Of a stretch of DNA of 64,000 nucleotides, positions 21,722 to 30,874 are shown piece by piece. The notes below the pieces were generated by a model that was not told where the DNA came from, did no database searches, and saw only the letters and a program-made list of their open reading frames with translations. The translations under genes and the position numbers were made by a program. Every line of letters starts with the position of its first letter. The first letter of the stretch is position 1. Source of the stretch: Plumapathes pennacea. Taxonomy: Eukaryota > Cnidaria > Anthozoa > Antipatharia > Myriopathidae. The stretch covers positions 9,016,001 to 9,080,000 of the forward strand of contig OZ038466.1 of assembly GCA_964036295.1 (NCBI GenBank). Reading direction: 5' to 3'.

Positions 21722-24132
21722 TCAATAAAGAGCAAAAACATTGATTGTATTATTCTCCACACAAGAAAGCAATATTGTTTTCAGTCTTTTCACATTGCTC
21801 ATTGGTTTCTTCTTCATCATAAGACAATACAGCTTAATGCCTTGGCTCGAGTTGGTGATCAGAAGTAGTTCTTGTCTTGTGGCTGTCTGACAGTGTAAAT
21901 GCATTTTGTCTTTCCATTCTTGCACAAAGCTCCCTAAAAGGGGGATGACGGACATTGCATTGAGGCACAAACATCAAATGTAAAAAACTTTCTCACACTA
22001 ACAGTTAACTTATAAAGTTTTCCATATTAGGTTACTGTACCTCAAACAACTTTTTTTATTATATACATACTGAGACATACTCACGAAAAAGCCATATCGT
22101 AAAATTTCGTACGCAAATGAGTTCTAGCCAATGAGAGGCCGCGAACGACGCTTTTCACACGTGAAAAAAATCGTTCGTCCAATCACAAGCTGCGAACGAC
22201 GATTTTTCACTACTTTTAAAGGGTTTCCCGGTCCCATCATAAATGTCTCAGTATGTATATAATAAACAGAAAACATCATGGAAAGTGCTTTGTACAGTTT
22301 TTATTCACTCGTTGTTTCGTATCATAAAACTCACTCGCTCGCAAAGCCTCGCTCGTTCGTTTTATGATACTTCACAACTCGTGAATAAAAACCGTACGCG
22401 CGCACTTTCCATGAAGTAATCTCTATGTACATAATATTATTACTCACACTAGCTATGTTGTTTATGCATAAATATTATACATTGCAACCAAATATCAAAA
22501 TATATGACCATCTATGGCTATGATATGCAAAATATCAAACAATTGCCTCCCTCTTGTTTTTTGAATTATTTTTACAATTTATTATTTTTTCTCATATTTT
22601 TTTAATCTGTCTGTTTGTTGCTTCTCTATGATATATAACTAACTGAACTGTACAGTTTATGCAAAACTAACAAAGTCTAATTTACCTGGAAACATGATCA
22701 CAGTGCACAGTATGACAATCCCAGCTAGTAGAATGCAGAGGGGTAAATATGCACTTGTCCACACTCCCAAGCTTGTACTTGCTCTTTACCAAGACGTACT
22801 GGAAGGTGAGCCAGCCTAATTCCACCTCAAAAGCCCAGTGCAAATCCTGGGATCTGCCTTTCAACAACAACAAACAAAATACAAAATACAAAAACAAAAT
22901 ACATTACCAGTAATAGAAACCCGAAGAACTCACTTAAACTTTCAAAAATGAGATTTGGGACATGGACTGATCACTGAATATTAGCAATTTATTTATTTTT
23001 TCTACCAGATGTGATCTTGTAGTTAATTTTGTTTCAATTATAAATATCACCCACCTGATACAAAACTCCTGGAAAGTAGGACATCACTGCAGCCTTGTCA
23101 AATAAATTATGCCAAGTAAACAACTGTTTTAAACACTCTGAAGTCTGTGGAATAACATAGTAGACTAAGTCAAGTGAATTTTTGTGAGGTACGTCTTGGT
23201 ATATAACAAACTATGTACAACTTCAAAACTTGGCACACAAGGTATTTTCATGATTAACATCACCCACCTGATACAAAACTCCAGGAAAGTAGGAAGTCAC
23301 TGCAGCCATGTGCTCAGGAAATTACTGCTTGAAAAACTCTGAAGGCTGTGGAATAAAATAATGGACTAGTCAAGTGGATTTTATGGGTACACTGGTATTC
23401 AACAAACTATGTGGGGTACATGCAAAGACCTCAACAGAAATTTAAGAGCCCCATGGGTACCACCCTTCTCAGCATGCATTAACAATCTATCAAATCTATC
23501 AGAGATCCATTACAGTCCTCAGCAAACAGGCCTACCAACTCTGAAAGTGACTTAGTTCACAACTCAACCCCCCTGATTTTTTCTTTTTTATTCATTGGGG
23601 GGAGGGGGTACTCCTCAAAACTTTGGGTGGGGGTGTGCCGCCCGGGACTGAAAACCCTTACCCTATTTCAGACCATAATTTGTAATTTTTGACCATATTT
23701 CAGACCAAAAAATGCAATTTTCAGCCCTATTTCAGACCAAAATTAGCAATTTTCGACCCTATTTCAGACCAAAAAATGCAATTTTCAGCCCTATTTCAGA
23801 CCAAAATTAGCAATTTTTGACCCTATTTCAGACCAAAATAACAAGTCTCCAACCTATTCCAGACTAAAGGTTAAAATTGATACCCTATTTCAGACTAAAA
23901 TGCTGAAAATGATACCCTTTGGGGTGGCACATACCTATATGGGAGTATCACCTCCCCCCCCCCCTCACCCTTGGGCCATGCCCAATATTCTGCCTGGCCC
24001 CGAAGCATACTGAAGATGCGAATTTTGGGTGACGGTAGTTTGAAATTTAGACTTACCTTCCTTCCACAAGTTCCTTTCTTTACTTCAACCATCATCTGAA
24101 GGGCAAGGCCAACACAGCTTTCAACAGCGTCT
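21722..24132 (-). CDS. Candidate exons of an unrecognised minus-strand gene
   Basis: Four minus-strand segments have exon-like borders. (1) 24057-24132, acceptor TTTAAACAG and donor AAG/GTAAGT, encodes AVESCVGLALQMMVEVKK. (2) and (3) are similar segments ending at 23278 and 23055, each with donor CAG/GTGGGTGAT; they encode AAVTSYFPGVLYQ and AAVMSYFPGVLYQ and lie in a local tandem duplication. (4) 22686-22846, donor CCAG/GTAAAT, is open in one frame throughout (begins DLHWAFEVELGWLTFQYVL), while another frame over its last part encodes a membrane-like LPLCILLAGIVILCTVIMF. A terminal exon at 21722-21932 follows CCCCCTTTTAG. It is open in two frames, the longer reading GSFVQEWKDKMHLHC and ending at a stop at 21722. 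The frames of the last two exons cannot be settled here. No family recognised. Confidence 0.4.
22053..22428 (+). mobile_element. 376-bp composite foldback element, copy 1
   Basis: Two foldbacks lie side by side. The first has ends TTATTATATACATACTGAGA and its complement TCTCAGTATGTATATAATAA near 22057-22265, with nested inner hairpins around TTTTCACACGTGAAAA and CGAACGACG. The second is a long hairpin at about 22278-22412 with arms CATGGAAAGTGC..TTTTTATTCAC..ATCATAAAA and their complements. Compared base by base with 39362-39737, I found no difference. No clear target duplication and no coding capacity; a larger autonomous element would have to supply the transposase. Confidence 0.85.
23055..23430. 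repeat. Tandem duplication (~220 bp unit) carrying an exon-like segment
   Basis: 23045-23215 and 23268-23425 share TCACCCACCTGATACAAAAC, GGAAAGTAGGA, TCACTGCAGCC, CACTCTGAAG or ACTCTGAAGG, CTGTGGAATAA and CAACAAACTATGT or AACAAACTATGT. Similarity spans both the putative exon and its flanking intron, so this is a local duplication and not two unrelated exons. Confidence 0.8.
23594..23975. mobile_element. Inverted-repeat element carrying a ~32-bp minisatellite, copy 2
   Basis: Ends are GGGGGGAGGGGGTACTCC on the left and GGGAGTATCACCTCCCCCCC on the right, with inner matching words GGTGTGCCGCC and GGTGGCACATACC. Between them are about seven units of the form CCCTATTTCAGACCAAAA followed by a variable ATGCAATTTTCAG or TTAGCAATTTTCGA, each about 32 bp. 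Related copies lie at 20367 and 63374. Confidence 0.8.
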
Positions 24133-24179
24133 CTGTTTAAATAGAAATTCTCTCTTTTGGGAACTTGTCCCTTATTTAT

Positions 24180-24700
24180 TCATTCCTTCAATTTATTTAA
24201 TTTGGTAATTAATTTATTCAATATATAAATAATTAATCAATTTATTTAATAAATTAATTTATTCATTATATGAATAATTAATCAATTCATTTATTCATTA
24301 TATGAATAAATGAATAATTAAATAAATGCATGTGTGAATGAATAAATCAATTCTGACTGGCCCAATGGAATTATGGGTGTATGGTAATTTGAAATTTGGA
24401 TTTGAATAAATCAATTCATTCACTTATACATTATTTAATCATTCATTTATTCTTTTGTTCATTTTATTGTTTATTCTTTTGTTCATTTCTTTACTTGTTA
24501 TTATTTATTTCTTTATTCATACATTAAAGAATAAAATAAATAAATAAATAAATAAATAAAATAAAATAAATAAGTTTTATTCATTGGGTGTGTTGGGTTA
24601 GCTTATGGCGCCATGGTTAGGGTCAAGTAGTGTTAGGGTCAGCGTCACGGTTACTTAGGGTTATGGTTATGGGTTATGGGTTAGGAATGGGGCATCCTGT
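24180..24700. repeat. AT-rich simple sequence and G-rich GGTTAGGG-like stretch
   Basis: From 24180 to 24570 the sequence is built from ATTTATTCATT/AATAAATGAATA words, ending in (AAAT)n. From 24590 to 24690 it contains GGGTTA, GGTTAGGGTCA, TTAGGGTTATGG and GGGTTATGGGTTAGG: degenerate telomere-like words, but not a regular TTAGGG array. Confidence 0.75.
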
Positions 24701-24877
24701 CGGGGGAGGGGGCCTGGGATGGTGGAAGTACACCAAGGGAGGTGACGGTTGCACAACCACGTTCACGGTCATCCCAGGCCCCCTCTCCCACCCCTCCCCT
24801 CAAATCCCATCCCTCCCAAATCACCTGTACAATCCAGTCCCTATCCACCTACCCTCCGACCAACAACCAACCCCACT

Positions 24878-25451
24878 GAAGGAGGAAGAATGCAGATGAA
24901 TATCAGCGAGGAGATAGACAGGAAGAGAGTCAAAACAGGGCCCTGAGGGGGCCATGGGTGCATTGCCTCCCCTCTGATGAGTTGTAGGAGTAAGATGAGA
25001 GAGTTAGGGCTAGAATGGGGCGAATTGGCCAAAGCAGTGGTACACATAACAACCCTCTCGATGAGTTAAATGGGTGGGAATCATCCCTCGGCGACGAGAT
25101 CTGGAGCTGCAAGTAGTCCTTTTTAGAGGATGGCACCCTCCATCCGGAGTAAATGCAAATGCGACTTGGCGGCAGAGACCCCCCCATACAGAGGTGCCAT
25201 CTACTGTCGTTGAGGTCTATGTTGCCTGTAAGCCGACCAGTCTCGAGTCACCTGCCCATTCTTCTCATTTTGAGGATTGAAATGCGTACCACTGCTTTGG
25301 CCAATTCTCCCCATTCTAGTCCTAACTCTCCCACCTAACTCCTACAACTCACCAGAGGGAAAACAATGTGCCCACGGTCTCCTTAGAGTCCTGTTTCAAA
25401 CCTCTTCCTGCCTATCCCTTTGCTAACATTCATCTGCACCCTTCCTCCTTC
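24878..25451. mobile_element. Foldback with two 166-bp arms
   Basis: 24878-25043 and 25286-25451 are reverse complements at roughly 80 percent identity. Matching words include GGAATTGGCC/CGAATTGGCC, CCAAAGCAGTGGTAC, GAGTTGTAGGAGT and GAAGGAGGAAG with their complements. The 242-bp centre shows no match to either arm and no coding evidence. Several short ORFs overlap the arms because of the symmetry and are not genes. Confidence 0.75.
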
Positions 25452-25459
25452 AGCAGAGT

Positions 25460-26800
25460 TGAATGATGGTCATCATCAGGTTGATGGAAGGCACACAATG
25501 ATCATACAGGGGACGAGGGACTTGAGGGGACTTAGAAGAAGAACAGATAGTTAGAAAGAGAAAAATGGATGATAATAAGAGAGCCTGGAACAGCATGCTG
25601 GAGGAATGTCCACAACAGTCTGGAGGAGTCAGCCCAGAAGAGTCTGTCCGCAACAGTCTGGAGGAAGTCAGCCTGGAACACTCTGCAGCAGCTGGCTCAG
25701 GAGAACATCTGATTATAGTAGGGAGAACAGGAAACATGAGGTAAGAAAACAGTGTAAAACAATAATATTGTAATGGATGAAAATTGAGCATGGGTACTTA
25801 TGAAAATAGTATATAATAGGGGAGAATTATATTACATATTTTTTTGCTGTCTATGATAAAGCACAACAACATTGATAGTGAAAAGAAAGATGCTAATTAG
25901 GTCACCTTAAACTATTATTTTATACACATCGTGCTACAGTATATTTAGAACCTACACATAAACAAGTTTACCAAATTGCTCATCTGAATTGGAAAACAGT
26001 TTCAATCACCAGAAAAAAAAAAAGAAAAAAGAAATGCACTGTATCACAAAATTATAAAAAAAAAACGCACAATTTTGAATTTCAAGGAGTTAGAACTTCC
26101 ACAGCAGTGAATCACAAGGATACTGCCTGCCCAGTGTCAGGCTGGAAGACATAAAAGCCCCAATAGGGTGCACAACCAACAGACACATGGATACCAACAG
26201 AACAACAAAGAGTGTAAGGCAATATAAAGCACGACCAACAAAACATAAATACCTAAATCAATAGGTAAAGAAATAGATGAGAATAAGATAGAAAACCGGG
26301 AGGTGAAACAGAGTAAAAGATACCAGTAACGGAAGGAGAAGTGAAAATACAGCAGAAGAAATAAAAATCGATGTGACTGGGAGAACAACAAAACAAGAAA
26401 ACTGGGAAAAAATATTTATCAAAGATTGAGGTACGAAGGGAAAAACGAAATGATGCAAACTAAATGCTACGAAGCGACCATAAAACAGGGGAAGTTGTAC
26501 CAGCCAGTGAAGTATGTAAAAAGCATTGCGAAAGGCAAAAGGAAACAAAATATATGGGGAAATAAGCTAGACCAGTACATAGAAAAACTAAAGACGCAGG
26601 AAATAACATGAGTGTGAAACGAAGGGACAAGCGACAAGGGAGAAACGAAGGCCAAACAAATTAACACGAGGTGTGATCAAAGTGAAAAATGCGTTTTGCA
26701 TAAGTGACACGAGAAGGAAACTTGAACGCGCACATGGCCTGAGAAGGCGAGTTGGTTACGGGGAGAAACGACAAACAACAACGACAGAACCTAAAACTAA
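25460..26800. other. Non-coding DNA, purine-rich on the plus strand
   Basis: 25590-25690 holds imperfect repeats of ACAGTCTGGAGGA. 26000-26790 is A-rich with many short ORFs on the complementary T-rich strand (hydrophobic, low-complexity) that I do not accept as genes. If the minus-strand gene at 21.7-24.1 kb starts near 27 kb, this is its first intron. Confidence 0.4.
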
Positions 26801-26805
26801 ATTAC

Positions 26806-26985
26806 CTGTAAAAGGGGTCTTCGTTTAGGCGTGGAGCCGGAGGCTTTGGGCCGCTTCAGTTGCGAGCGAGGTGGATGTCCCCCGCCGAGGGGAGTCCGGA
26901 GAGCAGAGGCGTTGGGAAACTGGAGGTTTCTTTTCTGCTGGAAATCATTCCGAACTTGAGGAACCTCGAAAATCTTGTGAAGCAA
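26806..26985 (-). CDS. Possible first coding exon of the minus-strand gene
   Basis: A GC- and CpG-rich patch at 26800-27200 contrasts with its surroundings and looks like a promoter/first-exon region. On the minus strand an ATG at 26985 opens 60 codons (begins MLHKIFEVPQVRNDFQQKRN, later rich in Pro, Arg and Lys) to a donor CTTTTACAG/GTAATT. The end is in phase 0, whereas the 24057-24132 exon needs a phase-2 partner, so at least one exon would be missing between them. A 125-codon reverse ORF in another frame (26856-27233) is an alternative. Confidence 0.3.
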
Positions 26986-27389
26986 CAGCGAACTCCCACT
27001 CTTCCATCCAAGATGGACGTTCCTTCAGCGAAGTCGTCAAAGTTCCCGCCCTGCTCGGTCTCGTCAGGAGAACGAGGCGACAACGACACTGTGCATGCGC
27101 GGCCCAGGCAAGCTTTTTCCTGTGGAAACTGGCGCGGGTGTACGCTCCACTGAATCCCTTTGTATTTTTTAATTGTATGGCGAAACACAGCTTCCGGCGG
27201 AGTTTTTTTTAAAAAGTTAAGACGCAGAAGCAAAAGTTAAGCTACAAATTTTTAGAGTTTGCAGTTCAATAGTTTTTCTCTTCTTGAGCATTTGTACCTA
27301 CCACTTCCCTCCTTGCACCCGTGATGAAAATTGCAAAACAAATTCGTCCTTGTCGGAGTGATTTCATCGCCATAGCGGCCGTTTAGTAC

Positions 27390-27598
27390 TGGGCCAGCTG
27401 CATTCCGTGAAAGTCGTAGATAGTATAAAAGGACAATAAACTTAAGGTGAAAGGACCGGTCAAGCATTGCAGCGAAAAGGAAAGCTCTAAGGTTAATTTA
27501 AGTTAATATATTGACCTCAGTGATCGGATTTTGAACAAGATAAACAAAGCGTACAAACTGATGACGTCACCAACGCAATGCGTTTGTCAGCTCTGTCC
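27390..27598 (-). repeat. Dispersed ~200-bp repeat, copy 2 (inverse of 17829-18035)
   Basis: Reverse complement of the first copy, including GATGACGTCACC, CAATGCGTTTGTCAGCTCTG and AAAGCTCTAAGGTTA. It stops where the reverse-transcriptase fragment begins. Confidence 0.8.
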
Positions 27599-28533
27599 AT
27601 AACATCTCGCATTTAAAACGAGTCACTTCTGGGGTCCCTCAAGGATCTATTTTAGGACCTCTGCTCTTTCTATTATACATTAATGATCTCCCCAACTGCC
27701 TTGAACGTACCACTCCTGGTATGTACGCCGATGACACTCAGATTTCAGCGGCTCCACAAAACATCAACGAGCTAGAGGAGACAGTAAATAGGGACATGGA
27801 AAATCTTGGGCTGAGGCTGAGAGCTAACAAGCTTTCTGCAAACACAACTAAAACTGAATTTATGATTATTGCCTCACAATACAGACTTAATCAGTTGATC
27901 CGTGAACCCAAAATACAATTGAATGGGCAAATCATCAAACGTGTGACAAAGGCAAAAATGCTGGGAGTTACTATTGACGAAAAGCTTAGTTGGGGTGATC
28001 ATATAAACGATATCATAGTACCGAAAGTCTTGCAGGGGCTACAAATGCTGCGAGTATTAAGACCTATGCTAACTTCTAGTCAAATGGTGCCACTGTATAA
28101 CACTATAGTGCAACCACACTTTGGCTACTGCAGTAGATTATGGAGTACCTTCGGAATAGTTCTTAGGGACAAACTCCAAAAGCTGCAAAACAGGGCAGCC
28201 CGTATAATCACCCGAGACAGTTATGAAGTAAGATCTAAGGATGTACTCAATCTGACCTTCAAACGAGAAGGAATCTACAGAAGTCAATACTAATGTACAA
28301 GGTCTTGAATGGTCACGCGCCTGCCTACCTATCTGACCTTTTTTCTAGAGAAAACGAGTCAATCGGGTACAATCTACGCCGCTCTTACTTAGATGTACAT
28401 ATTACCAAACCCCGCACCTTAAGCGTAGTTTATCATATAGCGGTGCCGTCCTCTGGAACAGTCTACCACATCATATTAGGGATGTGAATACTGTATCTAG
28501 TTTTAAGAATATTATCTGTAAATATAGTTTTTA
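27590..28533 (+). pseudogene. Truncated LINE reverse transcriptase
   Basis: Translation from about 27600 gives VTSGVPQGSILGPLLFLLYI, then the catalytic box YADD at about 27724-27735 and a typical C-terminal part (TKTEFMI, KMLGVTIDEKLSW, LQNRAARIITR). The frame breaks at 28293, and homologous residues (MYKVLNGHAPAYLSDLF) continue in another frame; further shifts follow before a final SSFKNIICKYSF and stop at 28533. The endonuclease and the N-terminal half of the polymerase are absent. This is a dead, 5'-truncated non-LTR retrotransposon, CR1/L2/jockey-like by motif style. The 5' break abuts the dispersed repeat. Confidence 0.9.
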
Positions 28534-28599
28534 GATTGTAAATGTATTAACATAGCTTACGGCTTGCTTGAAAATTAACCTATTAGTTGAATGTAGTCC

Positions 28600-28627
28600 G
28601 TCTGTCTGTCTGTCTGTCTCTATCGGC

Positions 28628-28667
<40 letters not shown>

Positions 28668-28668
28668 A
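28600..28668. repeat. GATA/GACA compound microsatellite in hairpin form
   Basis: (GTCT)n on the left, CTATCGGCGATAG in the middle, then (GATA)n(GACA)n. The left and right parts are mutually complementary, so single strands can fold. It lies just below the stop codon of the minus-strand gene, in its likely 3' UTR. Confidence 0.9.
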
Positions 28669-28706
28669 GTACATTTTTGCATTTTCTCCATGTGTCATGT
28701 GGCCTG

Positions 28707-30074
28707 TCAAGCTTGTCGGGAGTCTGTTACAAAACAATCAGGCTTTCTATCCAATCGGCTTAGCAGAACATCGACCAGCTCGGAATCTAAAGTGTCCGTC
28801 TGGGAAACGGATTTAAGAATAACGGGCCTGATGTAGGTCACTTGAGAATCATAATGCCTCCAAAACAAGGAAGGATCAGAGACAGCTCTCTCTTCACCAT
28901 ACAACGAAGTAATATCCACCCCAGGAATAGTGATTCCCTTCTCCTTCAACTCCAACATCCTAATCATAGTAGGCACGGCTACTTCCATATACACTTGATT
29001 CTTCTGGAAAACAGCCGACATCTGCTCGAAAGCAGTCGCATATTTCGCAGGAATGTAAAACAGTTTAGAATAACCTCTGTAACATTTGTACGCTCCTTTG
29101 CCATTCCAAAGCAGAGCATTGAGCGAATTCTCCACGTCCCAAGGTACCGACCCTTCTCCCTTATCGAGAGCGTCGCGTTTATAAGCAGCGTTCAAGAATA
29201 CCAGTTCTTTATAGGCGCGCTCACACGCTTTCAAGCCCCAAGGCGTGAACCACCAAATCCACGATTCACGCGGCTGCGCAAACATAGCTTGACTTCCCGA
29301 CTCCAGCTCTGCGCTCTCCCAGATATGAGTCCGGTTCAAACCAGCCACCTTGTAATAATTCAAAAACAAGTCATTCCGGATAAACAGGTAGCCTTTGTAG
29401 CTGGGATGTGTCCTTATGGCTCGGCCCAGGCACTCGTAGGCCATAACGCCGTGTTGCATAGCGACGACAATGAAATGGTTGCTAAGACCCTCGGGTGGTT
29501 CAGAAGGACCACAGAAGAGCATTTGTGGAAAGTGATTTCTGTACAATCGTTCTAGCTGTGTTATGGTGTCATATGAAGAATCAACAAAGGTGATGATAAG
29601 GAGGACGTTATCAAACGTTCCGTCGACACAATCTGTAGTGTTCGTCTGCTCGCCGAGAGAAGCTTCTGATCCGAGAACTTGAAGCGACAAACCGCGGCCG
29701 AATTCCGTCAGGTATCCTCTTGAACGAGTCAGAGAGTAAAAAGGCCCTGATTGTTAAAGACAATGAACTGTGTAAGATGTATGAGTCTTCAACTAGAGCG
29801 TTTCTTAGGGCGAATTCTTATCTAATAGGGTCCTCTCCGAAATATGATTAGCAGAACCGTCTTGTAACACAAGTCTCCGCTCATCACATAACTCTAAACG
29901 GAATAGGTTTTTTCTAAATTTTTGCAGACGAGATTCGCGAGCAAGACTGAATATGCAGTGAGCCAAATAAACTCATGATACAATACCTTGATACATTACG
30001 ATCACGACTGAACCAATCGTCAACGCTATCAGACTAAAGAATGTCAAGCGCAGACATAAGCGATGAGAAGCCAT
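28707..30074 (-). CDS. Type II membrane protein, possible Golgi glycosyltransferase of unresolved family
   Basis: Two exons: 29987-30074 (donor CAAG/GTATTG) and 28707-29746 (acceptor AACAATCAG). Phases agree (one base plus two) and the joined frame is 375 residues. Residues 1-29 start MASHRLCLRLTFFSLIALTI and form a short cytosolic tail plus signal anchor, followed by a stem and a lumenal domain beginning near NVLLIITFVDSS. Recognisable stretches are YKGYLFIRNDLF, ESWIWWFTPWG and DVENSLNALLWNGKGAYKC. The topology and the LLIITF start suit a Golgi GT-A-like enzyme, but I cannot name a family or find a clear DXD. An upstream ATG at 30278 in the same frame would add 68 residues; the 30074 start has the better context (CAAATGG) and puts the anchor at the N-terminus. 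The large antisense ORF at 28842-29555 is a shadow. Confidence 0.75.
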
Positions 30075-30343
30075 TTGACTGAAATCATGGCCGATCCTGT
30101 CAGTCATAAAGTCACAAACCGCTAACGACAGACTCGTTGCCGCGATGTGCTTTGGAGCTAACAAAACGGTAAATGGAACCATGATGTGCGCATGTGCAGC
30201 TACTGGTAGCTTGCGAAGTAGACAGGTTCCCGTAAGTTTGCTGGTGCTGTGATTGAGTATTATTATTTCATCGTTCATAAACAGATAACAGATTCACCCA
30301 GGTTGTGGTGGTTAAGTAAAGAACATTGATTTATAGTCTATTT

Positions 30344-30530
30344 GTGCAGTCAACTCCCTCTTAACGGATACCCCTCGAAGACAAACACCTCTTTAATACG
30401 GACACCTGGTAGGAGCGGTCCCTGTCGTTTCTTAAGTCATTTACTCTAACTGAACTCTCTTTAAGACGCGGAAACTTCTCTAAAACAGACACTAAGTTGA
30501 AGTTGGTCCCGAGGGAGTTGAGTGTATAAG
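30344..30530. mobile_element. TIR element (CAGTCAACTCCCTC family), copy A
   Basis: Left end GCAGTCAACTCCCTCTTAA, right end CGAGGGAGTTGAGTGTATAA, i.e. inverted termini. The interior repeats GACACCTCTTTAA-like words. Other members: 60548-60695, a nested copy at 63285-63875, a fragment near 12930 and a diverged one near 61268. Confidence 0.75.
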
Positions 30531-30839
30531 AGTTTAGGTCAAGACAAAGTCACACAAGAGATGACATGAGACGAACAGTGATATTATGACAAGCAAAAAG
30601 TCCACTGTAAATAATACTAATTTATGGTGATGACAGGCAAAACAAAAGGAGAAAACAGAAGGCATAATGCATTCTTCACTGCCCTTGAGGGACGAGAGCA
30701 ACTCGGCTCGGCTGATATGAGCTGACTCGTGAGAGTCAGATACAAAAAATTGTTTTAAAAAGCTGAACGGTTGAAGCTGGCACTGTAGCCCGGGCACTGG
30801 AGTTGTAAGATATATGGGCGTTAGATTGATTAAGTTTGT

Positions 30840-30874
<35 letters not shown>

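Noticed and set aside
24590..24690. Interstitial telomere
   Set aside because: Only scattered TTAGGG-like words with irregular spacing; no tandem TTAGGG array.
26137..26667. Several hydrophobic reverse ORFs of 60-96 codons
   Set aside because: They come from a T-rich strand of low complexity, overlap each other in different frames and have no exon borders.
28842..29555. 237-codon plus-strand ORF
   Set aside because: Antisense shadow of the minus-strand membrane-protein exon, with no features of its own.
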